Below are positions 1-8,902 of a DNA stretch of 64,000 nt, one piece after another. A program made the translations under genes and the position numbers. The notes under the pieces are model-generated. The model saw only the letters and a program-made list of their open reading frames with translations, ran no database searches and was not told the origin of the DNA. The DNA comes from Treponema vincentii F0403 (GTDB taxonomy: Bacteria > Spirochaetota > Spirochaetia > Treponematales > Treponemataceae), in NCBI RefSeq assembly GCF_000412995.1, contig NZ_KE332512.1:1760959-1824958 (forward strand), read 5' to 3'. Positions within the stretch are counted from its first letter, which is position 1. Each line of letters starts with the position of its first letter.

Positions 1-19
1 CCGCTATCGCTACGCTAAA

Positions 20-442
20 TCAGAATTTATCGGCTGATTGATCCAATATATCTAAAATCTTATGCGGTGTTACGACAAACGGTTCGGTCGGAAAGTGCTT
101 TATATTGCCGGTAATTAAAAAGGCTTCAAACTGCTCCCGAGCATGGAGCGTAACTGCATAAAAAACAATGTCTTTCGGATCAGGCATCGGCTCTTTAACC
201 GGTATACCGTTAAATTTTAACCCTATCTCTTGTATCTCATTTACGACAATATCAACCGCTGCCGGAGGAAAGCAAAATTTTGGCCGGTGCAGCACAGCAG
301 TGTATTCGGCAATGATTTCCGCATTATAAACGGGGATAATAGTACCTGCATACATAGCATTAATAACATAATGGGGGATAGAATTTTCTTTCAAAAATGC
401 AGAAACAAGCACATTAGTATCGATAACGGCATATAAAGGCAT
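20..442 (-). CDS. PIN-domain toxin of a type II toxin-antitoxin pair
   Basis: A 140-residue PIN-domain protein, presumably a Mg-dependent ribonuclease toxin. It begins with the hallmark VIDTNVLVSAFL (first metal Asp at residue 8), carries a mid-protein acidic position in NAEIIAEY, then DPKD and the C-terminal LITGNIKHFP block. This is the layout of the bacterial PIN-toxin family TIGR00305. The start at 442 was chosen because its ATG lies one base after the antitoxin stop and has AAAGGG upstream; the in-frame ATG at 466 would overlap the antitoxin. The two genes therefore look translationally coupled. RNA target unknown. Confidence 0.85.
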   Translation of the reverse strand: MPLYAVIDTNVLVSAFLKENSIPHYVINAMYAGTIIPVYNAEIIAEYTAVLHRPKFCFPPAAVDIVVNEIQEIGLKFNGIPVKEPMPDPKDIVFYAVTLHAREQFEAFLITGNIKHFPTEPFVVTPHKILDILDQSADKF

Positions 443-443
443 A

Positions 444-755
444 TCATTGCCCTTTGCGTACTGCATCGATTTCGCTATTAATTGCTTCGAGACTCATGTC
501 GGAAACACCGTTTACCGCAGCGCTTTGAGTCATTGCCTGCATCGCCGACATTACATCCGGTCGGATTTGTCGTTTCAGAGCATGCTGCTCGGTATTGCCC
601 AACTTCATGCTGAACGGAATGCCGTTTTCCACAACACTCCGCTTAAAAAAAATACGCACCGCTGTCGATAAGTCTAAGCCCAGGTGCTCATAAACTGCGG
701 CAGCATCATCTTTCAGCTTTTCGTCCACCCGAATTTGAACCAAGGTACTTGCCAT
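444..755 (-). CDS. RelB/DinJ-family antitoxin
   Basis: A 103-residue protein starting MASTLVQIRVDEKLKDDAA, the ribbon-helix-helix N-terminus of the RelB/DinJ family (beta strand LVQIRVD, then LGLDLSTAVRIFFKRSV). It should bind its own promoter as a dimer and neutralise the toxin through the C-terminal half. The start at 755 is supported by AGGAGA eight bases upstream; an ATG at 788 has no such site. It lies directly upstream of the PIN toxin gene. RelB-type antitoxins more often partner RelE/YafQ toxins, so the PIN partner is a mixed pairing. Confidence 0.85.
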   Translation of the reverse strand: MASTLVQIRVDEKLKDDAAAVYEHLGLDLSTAVRIFFKRSVVENGIPFSMKLGNTEQHALKRQIRPDVMSAMQAMTQSAAVNGVSDMSLEAINSEIDAVRKGQ

Positions 756-865
756 ACAAAGTCTCCTGTAGCTAATATTATCATACAAAACATTCTTTCT
801 GCAAGTACATTGTAATGACTTAATACTTATATTCGCAAAAGGCTTTCAAATTGTTTGAGAATAAA

Positions 866-2118
866 TTACCCCAGCTCTATCTTTGACACATCGATCTCTC
901 CGGACGTAAGCTTTGGTAGGAGCGTATCGCGAAGGGTGGAAAGAGCGTTGATTTCAATACGGTTAGCTATCATTAAATTATATATTTGACCAAGTAAGTC
1001 CCCTACTGTTAAATATACTTGTTTTGTAGGAATAACAACTTCTGCTTTTGCTAAATTTTCTCGTTTGATATGTCCCATTGTGGTTGCTTTATCTGCGGCT
1101 TCAGTAATAAAGTGATGCAAATGAAATTTTGTCCAACAATAATAAAACCATTTAGCATATTCGTTAGAAGTTACTTTGAAAAGATGCTGATTCAATCCAC
1201 ATAGACCTCCGCACCAGAAATCGACTAATAAACTTCCAGACCAAGAAAAAATAACATCGCCATTATGTATTAAATAAAAAGGATCTACAGTATTTGAACA
1301 TAATTCACTGCTGCTATCGCAAAATCCTTGACGAAGTTCTTTTATTTTCATAACAAAAATTCCTTGCTCATGACTGGTTGGCCGATATTTTTGCATTGCA
1401 AGTCCATTCGTATAATCAGCAATATCAAGCAAACAAGCTTTTTGCCAATCATCCGGCATTGTGCCGCCGAACGGCTCAAAATCAATAAACCACGACTTAA
1501 AAATTGCCTGCGCTTGCTGCTCTAAATTAGTATTTATCGGCTAAAAAAGTAGCTGCACCAAAAGAAAAAACAACAAACAAAAAGAAGCAAAAACAACAAC
1601 AGTAAATTAGTATTTATCTGCCGTTTCAGCTCGATTTCATCGTCAAGAAGTCTTAACGTTTTTGTCAATTTTTGTTGTGTTATATAGTCGAAATCATAAA
1701 TATCATATTTTTTTATGGCAGTTTTATCGCCACGAGGCATTTTAGTACCTTTAGAAGTTTTCATTGCGTATTCAAAGAAAGCATCATTAGCCAGATTATA
1801 ATACAGGAAATCATGATGATAATTTTCTTTTGCTCTAAAAATTAATACATCATTGGAACAAGCTCCTTCATCTTTTGCAAGCCATATCTTTTTAAAATAA
1901 GGTCGGATATTTGAGAGCAAAGTATCGTTTCTTTTATACTTACCTCCTTTACCAATAGAGGGTATTGATTTTGAAGGGATAATACCGTTCTTATCGGGCA
2001 GCATATTCTCGGTAGAAATATAATTCATCTTTATAAGATTGTGCTTGATTATTTCATTAAGCACAATTTTTTCATCTATTAGATCACAAATATTTTCTAA
2101 CTTGCTTTTTTTGCTCAT
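866..2118 (-). pseudogene. hsdS: Type I restriction-modification specificity subunit HsdS, split by an 80-bp insertion
   Basis: HsdS chooses the DNA target of a type I R-M complex with two target-recognition domains joined by conserved spacers. The first half (2118 to 1534) reads normally to LLDDEIELKRQINTNL and then runs into a low-complexity Leu/Phe tail and a stop. The second half resumes in another frame as INTNLEQQAQAIFKSWFIDF, the usual central conserved region, followed by recognition domain 2 and the C-terminal repeat ending at 866. Removing one copy of a 16-bp direct repeat plus the 64 bp between copies restores one frame of about 390 residues, a normal HsdS length. Start at 2118 has GAGGAA upstream. 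As sequenced the subunit is off or gives a half-HsdS. Confidence 0.9.
1523..1618. repeat. 16-bp direct repeat flanking a 64-bp insert inside hsdS
   Basis: Two perfect copies of taaattagtatttatc lie at 1523-1538 and 1603-1618, 80 bp apart. The repeat encodes the INTNL spacer of HsdS on the minus strand. Because 80 is not a multiple of three, the duplication shifts frame; recombination or slippage between the copies would delete exactly 80 bp and restore hsdS. The 64 bp between the copies are strongly purine-rich on the plus strand. Confidence 0.95.
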
Positions 2119-2170
2119 TGCGTTTCCTCAATATACATGCTCTGGATAATTTTTTGTAGAAAACTCTCTT

Positions 2171-3676
2171 TTACATTTCATAGCCGATTGCTCCTAAATT
2201 TTTACGGATTTCAGCTTCCAATTCATGTGATTTTGCAAAAAGCCCAGTCAATTCGGAGGTTAAGCGCTTCATTTTATCATCAAAAGGCTCGCCGTCGTCT
2301 TCTTGTTCTTCAATACCGACATAGCGACCGGGAGTTAAGATAAAATCCTGTCGGGCAATTTCCTGTATATCGGCGATTGCACAAAAGCCTTTTACCGGTT
2401 CCAATGTTCCATTTTGAAATGCTTCAAAAGTATCGCCGAGTTTTTTAATATCTTCATCGCTAAAATCACGGTGATTTTTATCGACCATGTGTCCCATTTT
2501 GCGGGCATCGATGAAGACTGTTTTTTCTTTTTGCTTCTTGTTTTTTGAAATAAACCAGAGAGTAACCGGAATAGTAACGCTGTAAAAAAGCTGAGTGGGC
2601 AACGCAACAATACCTTCTATTAAATCGGCTTCAATAATATTTTTTCTGATTTGACCTTCTCCGCTTGTTTGTGTCGAAAGAGCACCATTAGCAAGCACAA
2701 GTCCGATTTTACCGTTAGCAGAAAGATGGTGTATCATGTGCTGTATCCAAGCGTAGTTCGCATTGCCTGCCGGAGGAAGCCCATATTTCCAGCGGACATC
2801 ATCTTTAAGCTTATCCTGTCCCCAGTTTGAGAGATTGAAGGGCGGATTTGCCATAATATAATCGGCTTTTAAGGTGGGGTGTAAGTCGTTAAAAAAGGTA
2901 TCTGCTTGATGGGATCCGAAATCAACTTCGATACCGCGGATTGCCATATTCATTTTTGCCATTTTCCACGTATCGGCATTGCTTTCTTGTCCGTACACTG
3001 AAATACCGTAGCGGTTCCCCGTATGTTCATTGATAAATCGAACCGATTGTACGAACATACCGCCTGAGCCGCAGCATGGATCATAGATGCGGCAGTTGGA
3101 AAACGGCTTGAGGATTTCTACAATAGTTTTGACAATACTTGCAGGAGTATAAAACTCTCCGCCCTTTTTACCCTCATAGGCAGCAAACTGCGCAATGCAG
3201 TATTCATACGTTCTGCCGAGCAAGTCTTTGCTTTCCTCCGTACCATCCATATCCATATTGGTAAAAAGGTCAACAACATCACCTAAGACACGCTTATCCA
3301 AATCGGGACTGGCATAATTTTGAGGCAGCACGTTTTTGAGCCGCTTGTTTTGGGTTTCGATTTCCTGCATCGCAGTATCGATTACGATTCCGATTTCAGG
3401 TGTATGCGCTGCCGCCGCAATCACTGCCCAGCGGGCTTTTTCCGGCACAAAGAAAATATTTTTCTCGGTATAAGCGTCTCTATCGTCTTCAAACCCCTCA
3501 CCGTCGCTAACCAGCTCGGCATAGCGTTTTTCAAACGCAGATGAAATATACCGTAAAAAAATAAGCCCGATAATCACCTTACGGTATTCGGCGGCAGGAA
3601 TATGCCCCCATAGGACACATGCAGCATCCCAAATCTGTTTTTCAAACCCGATGTTCGCATTGTTTTTTACCGGCAT
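2171..3676 (-). CDS. hsdM: Type I restriction-modification DNA methyltransferase subunit HsdM
   Basis: A 501-residue N6-adenine methyltransferase subunit. The N-terminal HsdM domain (NIGFEKQIWDAACVLWGHIP) is followed by the catalytic domain: YDPCCGSGGMFVQS (SAM-binding motif I) and YIMANPPFNLSNWG (motif IV, NPPF). It works with HsdS, two HsdM per HsdS, in modification and, with HsdR, in restriction; no hsdR is present in the window and it may lie beyond the left edge. The start at 3676 was chosen because AAGGAG stands eight bases upstream, which removes 33 residues from the longest frame. hsdS follows after 52 bp, so they form one operon. Confidence 0.93.
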   Translation of the reverse strand: MPVKNNANIGFEKQIWDAACVLWGHIPAAEYRKVIIGLIFLRYISSAFEKRYAELVSDGEGFEDDRDAYTEKNIFFVPEKARWAVIAAAAHTPEIGIVIDTAMQEIETQNKRLKNVLPQNYASPDLDKRVLGDVVDLFTNMDMDGTEESKDLLGRTYEYCIAQFAAYEGKKGGEFYTPASIVKTIVEILKPFSNCRIYDPCCGSGGMFVQSVRFINEHTGNRYGISVYGQESNADTWKMAKMNMAIRGIEVDFGSHQADTFFNDLHPTLKADYIMANPPFNLSNWGQDKLKDDVRWKYGLPPAGNANYAWIQHMIHHLSANGKIGLVLANGALSTQTSGEGQIRKNIIEADLIEGIVALPTQLFYSVTIPVTLWFISKNKKQKEKTVFIDARKMGHMVDKNHRDFSDEDIKKLGDTFEAFQNGTLEPVKGFCAIADIQEIARQDFILTPGRYVGIEEQEDDGEPFDDKMKRLTSELTGLFAKSHELEAEIRKNLGAIGYEM

Positions 3677-3704
3677 GGTGCTGTCTCCTTTGTTATTTTT
3701 AACT

Positions 3705-4253
3705 TTATCCCTCCACACACCGTGCAACGCAGGCTGCAACATCGGACATTGGAGCAGTCGGTTCAAAACGGGCAACGACGGCGCCGTCCCGGGCGATAAC
3801 GAATTTGGTAAAGTTCCATTTGATGTCGGGATTATTTTTATAATCGTTGTCTATTTTTTGAATAAAGTCAGCCAACATTTCGGCCATCTTCCCTTCGCCG
3901 AATCCCTCAAATTTTTTCTGTGCTTTTAAATACGTAAAAAGCGGCAGCGCATGTTCGCCGTTTACATCCGATTTTTTCATTTGAGGGAATTTCGTATGGT
4001 AACGGAGCGTACAAAATGAATGAATTTCTTCATCCGTACCCGGAGCCTGCTCGCCGAATTGATTGCACGGCACATCGATTATCTCAAAACCGCTATCGTG
4101 ATATTTTTCATAGATTTCTTCAAGCTCCTTATACTGCGGTGTAAAACCGCAATCCGTTGCCGTATTTACAATCAGCAAAGCCTTATCCTTATATTGCTTG
4201 AGCGGAACATCATTTCCTTGTGCATCCTGTACCGAATAATCATAGATATTCAT
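3705..4253 (-). CDS. Glutathione peroxidase-family thiol peroxidase
   Basis: A 182-residue peroxidase that reduces hydrogen and organic peroxides, in bacteria usually with thioredoxin. Visible motifs are NTATDCGFTPQ with the peroxidatic Cys at residue 35, VPCNQFGEQAPG, and the C-terminal WNFTKFVIARDG with the conserved Trp-Asn. Cys replaces the selenocysteine of animal enzymes. Two adjacent ATGs (4256, 4253) follow GGAGG; 4253 has the better spacing of six bases. No signal peptide, so cytoplasmic. It ends 28 bp before hsdM and may share its transcript, but no functional link is implied. Confidence 0.92.
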   Translation of the reverse strand: MNIYDYSVQDAQGNDVPLKQYKDKALLIVNTATDCGFTPQYKELEEIYEKYHDSGFEIIDVPCNQFGEQAPGTDEEIHSFCTLRYHTKFPQMKKSDVNGEHALPLFTYLKAQKKFEGFGEGKMAEMLADFIQKIDNDYKNNPDIKWNFTKFVIARDGAVVARFEPTAPMSDVAACVARCVEG

Positions 4254-4280
4254 CATGTACCTCCAAAAAATAGAAAGCAT

Positions 4281-4325
4281 CCCTGAAAACTTTAGTTTTG
4301 AAATTAGAGAGGCCCCAATGTCTCT
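4281..4325. repeat. Short imperfect hairpin repeat, copy A
   Basis: The stretch contains AAAACTTTAGTTTT followed by TTAGAGAGGCCCCAAT. A second copy at 28559-28596 has AAAACTTCAGTTTT followed by TTAGAGATGCCCAAT. Both are intergenic. They look like members of a small dispersed hairpin family; no U-tract follows, so neither is a classic terminator. Confidence 0.5.
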
Positions 4326-4392
4326 TAAACCATTCGATTTTAGGATAATTATTTGAAAGATGCAATCTATTCCCCGCTGCAGAGTATGGGTA

Positions 4393-7300
4393 CTACATGC
4401 GCATGGTTTTTCCCATAATGGTAATTCCCTTTGCCATCTCAGGCTCCAGTAACGTCGGCTCCAACCGGCTGATAAGAGCGCGGCATTCGGCGAAGCGATC
4501 TTCTTTAAATGCTGCGGTCAGCCGTTCATAACATTCTTTTACTTCCTCAAATTCCATCGTGTATTCGGCATTCTGATAATTTATATAATAGCACGGCACC
4601 TTTCCCTTTCCTTTTAAAAGGCGCGGAGGGCGTTTATAGAGCCGATAGTGGCCGGAAATGAGTGCCGCTGTTTTTGTCGAAACGGTGCATGCCATCGGAG
4701 CTGTTACCGATTCAAGGCGGAAAGCCGTATTCACCGTGTCGCCGAATATATCGAAAATATATTTATGTACGCCGACGATACCGCCGGTTATTGCTCCCGA
4801 ATCGATGCCTATTTTTATTCTAAAACGGCTGTTATTATCTTTGTTAATTGTTTCAAAGCTGCGCAGCATTTCGACAGCGGCGCCGGTAAGTCTGAGTGCA
4901 TGGTCTTTTTCTCCTCTAAGGCCGCAGCACGCCAAATAACCGTCTCCGAGTGTTTTTATCCGTTCACAGCCGAAAGCATCCATAATGCCGTCAAATTGAG
5001 TAAACATGGTATTTAATTGCGCAATGATATGTTCCGGCGCCGTACCTCCCGACCATTCGGTAAAGCTGACCAAATCTGCAAACAGTACCGTTACTGCAGG
5101 ATACACTTTAGGTTTTGACGTTCCCGTGCTGATAAGTTCATCGATAACGGAAGGCGGCAGAGTGTTGCGTAAAAGTTTATCACTTTTTTCTTTTTCACCG
5201 GCGAGTTCTTTTGTTTTTTCTTGTACCTTCCGGTCAAGTTCATCAGCCCTCCGCTGTAAATTTCTAAAGCGGAGTTGGACGGCGAAGAAGATACTGCTTC
5301 CGATACAGCATATCATTAAAAGATAAAACCATACGGTCTGATAAAAAAACGGTTTCTTATAAATAGCTGCGCTGGAACCGTTCTTATTTACAATTCCGTC
5401 ATTGTTTGCTGCCCTTACTTTAAATACGTAGTTACCGGGATTGAGGTTCGTATAGGCAATTTCCCGCGTAGTTCCGCTGGTACGCCATTCTTTGTCATAT
5501 CCTTCAAGTTTATACTCAAAGCGAACCCGTTGCGGGATGGTAAAACTTAAAGCGGTAAATTTAAACAGGATACGTTTTATTCCTGCCTCTACCGTTAGTT
5601 TTTCTTCCGTTACATCATAGTCTTTGCCGTCTAACACTATGCTTTCGATAACAACCGGCGGGGCATGTTTATTGGTAACATAATAAGAAGGAGCACAGAC
5701 GACAACTCCTTTAAGCGTAGGCAGAAACAATGTATTTTCGGCGGTAACATGCGCCCATGCATTTGCCGCTAACTGACCGGTTAAGCCGTCAAGCCGGTTG
5801 TAGCGGACAAGAAATTCGGCTGGGAGACCGTTCATTACTGCTTTTACAAAAATATCCGTTTTTACCAGCAGTAAATCTTTTGCCGTTACAATCCAGAGAT
5901 TTCCCATTGTGTCTTGTACGACGTTAAACACACTGATAGCTCCTGCACCGAATGCCTTATTGGCATAATAGAAGCTGTCGTTTTTATACAGCGTTAGCCC
6001 CTCGCTTGTGCATAACCAGATATTACTTTCCGTATCTTCGATAATCCTAAGGACAATATTGCCGCGCAGTCCATCATCTCTAGTAAAAACGTGTTCTACT
6101 TTGATAACCGGTCTGCCGTCAGAAACACCCGACACCGTTAAAACAACCGCTCCGCCGCCGTCCGTACCAAGCCACATTTTTCCGCTGCGGCTTTCTTCCG
6201 CACAAAGAATAAATAAATTAGGCAGTCCGTCTTCCTGAGTAAATGTTGTTATTTTACCGTCAAAATAGACGGCGGGGCCTGCCGTCGTCCCGATCCACAG
6301 GAGATTATCCGAGCTGCGGTAAGAAAAACGTACACGGTTGCTCGGCAGTCCGTCTTTTTTTGATAGCATTTGTACGCTTCCGTCTTTCCGGAAAATCAAA
6401 AGGCCGTTATCGGAATAGGTAGCAAAAAACAATGTTCCGTCCGCTTCTTCTCTAATTTGACGGACACGGATAGCTTGCAGTTTTTCGATGAGGGCGTCAA
6501 TCTGCCCTGCTCTTGTAGACGGAAGCACCGAACTTTTTAAACACACAATGCCGTCGTCTTTCGCAATCCAAATGTTTTTATCCGAATCTTCCAATACGGA
6601 ATTTGCCGCAGTTGGAGGCAAAGACTCCGCACTGGTTAAATCAAGAAATTTTCCTTTACTGAATTTTCCGACGCCGCCGCGTTCCATGCCTACCCAAAGG
6701 TTTTCTTCAAAGTCTTGACAGAGACACGAAACGATATTATTCGGCAAACCGTTCTCTTCCGAAAATATTTCCGGCTTACCCGTTTTGAGCGTAACGATAC
6801 CTCTATTGGTAGCTGCATACATCGTTCCGTTCAAAGTACGCACAAATTCGTTAATGCTCATTCCTTTCAAGTATTCCGCGTCAATAACTTCAATGACTTT
6901 TTCTTCTTTTATCTTGATGATTTTTCCGTTTTTCGTACCGAGCCACAGTATGTTGTCGGAATCAAAATATGCAGCCGAAAAAGTATAATCCTGTATGGCA
7001 TCCAAATACGGAAGCCGGACTATTTTTTCATTTTGAATGACTGTAATCCCCTGCATGTTTGAGCCGACATATATTCTATCCTTTACCGGAAGGATAAACG
7101 TAATGATACCTAAACTTTTATCGCGTTCGTCAAGGATAGGGACAAAACGACCGTTTTTTTTCAGCCGTGCAAGTCCGTCCGCCGTTCCGACCCACAGCAC
7201 ATTGTCTTTATCAAATTTGATCGCTCTAATTGAAAGATTGGGCAAGCCGTCTTCTTCGGCATAACGTTTAAATGTTTTGTTTTGATAAGCATATAAACCG

Positions 7301-7614
7301 GTGGAATTAGTGCCTATCCAAAGCGTACTGTATGCATCTTCGCAAAGAACGCGCGGCGATATGCCGGTAAACCCATGTTCTGCTTCGGTAAATTCGGTAA
7401 ATGTTTCCCCGTCAAACCTGATAAGGCCGTCATAGGAAGCAAGCCAAATATAACCCGTTCCGTCCTGCACAATATCCAATATTCTATTTGAAGGTAATCC
7501 GTTGGTGTCCGACCAGAAGGTTTGGACAGAGCCTGCAAGACTGTTAAATGATATCTCCGCTGCGAGTGGAAAAATTGCCGTAAGCGTAAGTGCAAAGAAA
7601 CATTTTTTAAACAT
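4393..7614 (-). CDS. Periplasmic beta-propeller sensor fused to a class III adenylyl cyclase
   Basis: A 1073-residue membrane sensor. Residues 1-18 are a signal peptide. Residues from about 25 to 640 are many two-component-regulator-propeller repeats (recurring NGLPSN, DNVLWVGT, GNLWI phrases), probably two seven-blade propellers. A Y_Y_Y domain follows (RVRFEYKLEGYDKEW ... NLNPGNYVFKVRAAN), then one transmembrane helix near 775-797, a charged coiled coil, and a nucleotidyl cyclase domain from about 850. The cyclase has FADLVSFT and LGDGYLA (metal Asp pair), FGDTVNTAFRLES (transition-state Asn and Arg), and the Lys of IKTLGD with the Asp of FDIFG, the pair that favours ATP over GTP. It presumably makes cAMP in response to a periplasmic ligand. 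It is monocistronic, with a TTGAGG site before the ATG. Confidence 0.92.
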   Translation of the reverse strand: MFKKCFFALTLTAIFPLAAEISFNSLAGSVQTFWSDTNGLPSNRILDIVQDGTGYIWLASYDGLIRFDGETFTEFTEAEHGFTGISPRVLCEDAYSTLWIGTNSTGLYAYQNKTFKRYAEEDGLPNLSIRAIKFDKDNVLWVGTADGLARLKKNGRFVPILDERDKSLGIITFILPVKDRIYVGSNMQGITVIQNEKIVRLPYLDAIQDYTFSAAYFDSDNILWLGTKNGKIIKIKEEKVIEVIDAEYLKGMSINEFVRTLNGTMYAATNRGIVTLKTGKPEIFSEENGLPNNIVSCLCQDFEENLWVGMERGGVGKFSKGKFLDLTSAESLPPTAANSVLEDSDKNIWIAKDDGIVCLKSSVLPSTRAGQIDALIEKLQAIRVRQIREEADGTLFFATYSDNGLLIFRKDGSVQMLSKKDGLPSNRVRFSYRSSDNLLWIGTTAGPAVYFDGKITTFTQEDGLPNLFILCAEESRSGKMWLGTDGGGAVVLTVSGVSDGRPVIKVEHVFTRDDGLRGNIVLRIIEDTESNIWLCTSEGLTLYKNDSFYYANKAFGAGAISVFNVVQDTMGNLWIVTAKDLLLVKTDIFVKAVMNGLPAEFLVRYNRLDGLTGQLAANAWAHVTAENTLFLPTLKGVVVCAPSYYVTNKHAPPVVIESIVLDGKDYDVTEEKLTVEAGIKRILFKFTALSFTIPQRVRFEYKLEGYDKEWRTSGTTREIAYTNLNPGNYVFKVRAANNDGIVNKNGSSAAIYKKPFFYQTVWFYLLMICCIGSSIFFAVQLRFRNLQRRADELDRKVQEKTKELAGEKEKSDKLLRNTLPPSVIDELISTGTSKPKVYPAVTVLFADLVSFTEWSGGTAPEHIIAQLNTMFTQFDGIMDAFGCERIKTLGDGYLACCGLRGEKDHALRLTGAAVEMLRSFETINKDNNSRFRIKIGIDSGAITGGIVGVHKYIFDIFGDTVNTAFRLESVTAPMACTVSTKTAALISGHYRLYKRPPRLLKGKGKVPCYYINYQNAEYTMEFEEVKECYERLTAAFKEDRFAECRALISRLEPTLLEPEMAKGITIMGKTMRM

Positions 7615-7735
7615 AAAAACCTCAAGGATTTAACGTATGTAACGAGAAGTCCATAATTTGAGTCGGCTGATAAGCGAGGAGTCCCTATTTTTAATGATGA
7701 AAGAACCGTTATACGTTATTTTCTTTGAGTATACA

Positions 7736-8902
7736 CTATCGGGTCTGCTTTTGCAATGCAAATACTTTTTCCAACAGCTCCAATGTCTGCGCTTTATGGC
7801 TAATACCGGGGGCGTAGAGGCCGTCATGGAACAGGAGAATGGTCGGTTGAGGAGCCGTTAAGAGAGATGCAAGAAAGCGCTGTTTTTTTGATTCGGATAA
7901 GCGTAAGACATCATGTGAATTTACATCCCATCCTAAAGCGGTCATTTTTTGCAGATGGAGCGTTTTGCGTAAAAAGATATTGCTGTGTCCGATAGGCGGG
8001 GCAAAAATATGGATTTCTTTTCCGGTTAGATTTTGTAAAATTCGGTTGGTTTGTACCATTTCTTCCCGCAATCTTTTTTCCCCTAGCAAAGAAAATAAAT
8101 TGGGGTGGCTATAGCTATGGTTTACAATAAGATGTCCCTGTGCCGCAACTGTTTGTACAAGCTCCGGATACTGTTCGGCGTGCTGACCCGTTATCGCGAA
8201 TATTGCATAAACCTCTTCCCGCTCCAATATGCGTAAAATATCCGGGGTAATGGCGGGGTCTACGCCGTCATCAAAACGGAAGATAAACCGGCAGGTTTTC
8301 CAATACGGAATGAGTCGGGCGAGGTCATCATCAGAGTAGAGCTCCTGCAATACATCTAAATCTTTTCCGCGCGCGGTTCTGCTTAAAAGCTGAATATTCG
8401 GCACAAGTAACGAAATAACCAGCAGGATTTGATGGATGCACACAAGGGTAATAAGGCTGATTTGAAACGGAGTCGTCCATTTAAAAATTGTCCACAAAAT
8501 AATAAGCGCCGCTATAAATAGCGGTGTTATTATTTCCATCACGGACGGTATATCGAGCGGATTGTATAAACGCAAAATAAACTTTGCGGTAAAATAGCGC
8601 AGATAATAGATATTGTCCTTTGCAGTAATGGCAAGCCCGATTGGCGTGAGTACCCATCCCAAGCCGTAAGCGAGCGTTCCCACAAGGGCGGGAAGCGCAA
8701 TGGTGCTATGTGTAATACCGTACCACAGGGCGGCAAGCGGTACACCCCAGCCTATCACAAAACTGATAAAAATTAAGAATAAACCGAAAAGAAATTTCGG
8801 ACTTAAATCCTTATAGTTATGCTCTACATCTTTAAATTCCTGTGCAAAGGCGAGTAAGGGTTCTTTTTTTTCTTGCAGAATACGTTTAATCTTTTTGAGC
8901 AT
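7736..8902 (-). CDS. Membrane-anchored polysaccharide deacetylase (NodB fold)
   Basis: A 388-residue protein with four to five transmembrane helices in residues 38-172, then a NodB homology domain. Motif 1 is FRFDDGVD (Asp211 and Asp212) and motif 2 is NHSYSHPN with the two metal His at 262 and 266; GWDVNSHD and LLFHDG fit motifs 4 and 5. Such enzymes remove acetyl groups from N-acetyl sugars. The start overlaps the end of the upstream methyltransferase gene by 17 bp, so it is the last gene of the aryl-polyene operon by position. A role on the sugar or lipid head group of that product is inference; peptidoglycan deacetylation is an alternative. Confidence 0.82.
   Translation of the reverse strand: MLKKIKRILQEKKEPLLAFAQEFKDVEHNYKDLSPKFLFGLFLIFISFVIGWGVPLAALWYGITHSTIALPALVGTLAYGLGWVLTPIGLAITAKDNIYYLRYFTAKFILRLYNPLDIPSVMEIITPLFIAALIILWTIFKWTTPFQISLITLVCIHQILLVISLLVPNIQLLSRTARGKDLDVLQELYSDDDLARLIPYWKTCRFIFRFDDGVDPAITPDILRILEREEVYAIFAITGQHAEQYPELVQTVAAQGHLIVNHSYSHPNLFSLLGEKRLREEMVQTNRILQNLTGKEIHIFAPPIGHSNIFLRKTLHLQKMTALGWDVNSHDVLRLSESKKQRFLASLLTAPQPTILLFHDGLYAPGISHKAQTLELLEKVFALQKQTR

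Noticed and set aside
20-442. Asn in LITGNIKHFP as a lost catalytic residue of the PIN toxin
   Set aside because: From what I know of this PIN subfamily, TGN is common at this position, so it is not evidence of inactivation.
866-2118. Two independent half-length specificity genes
   Set aside because: The halves share the duplicated INTNL spacer and join perfectly when one repeat copy is removed, so they are one split gene.
4648-5016. Plus-strand open frames opposite the sensor-cyclase gene
   Set aside because: They are antisense to a gene with clear domain structure, have no ribosome-binding sites and no recognisable protein.
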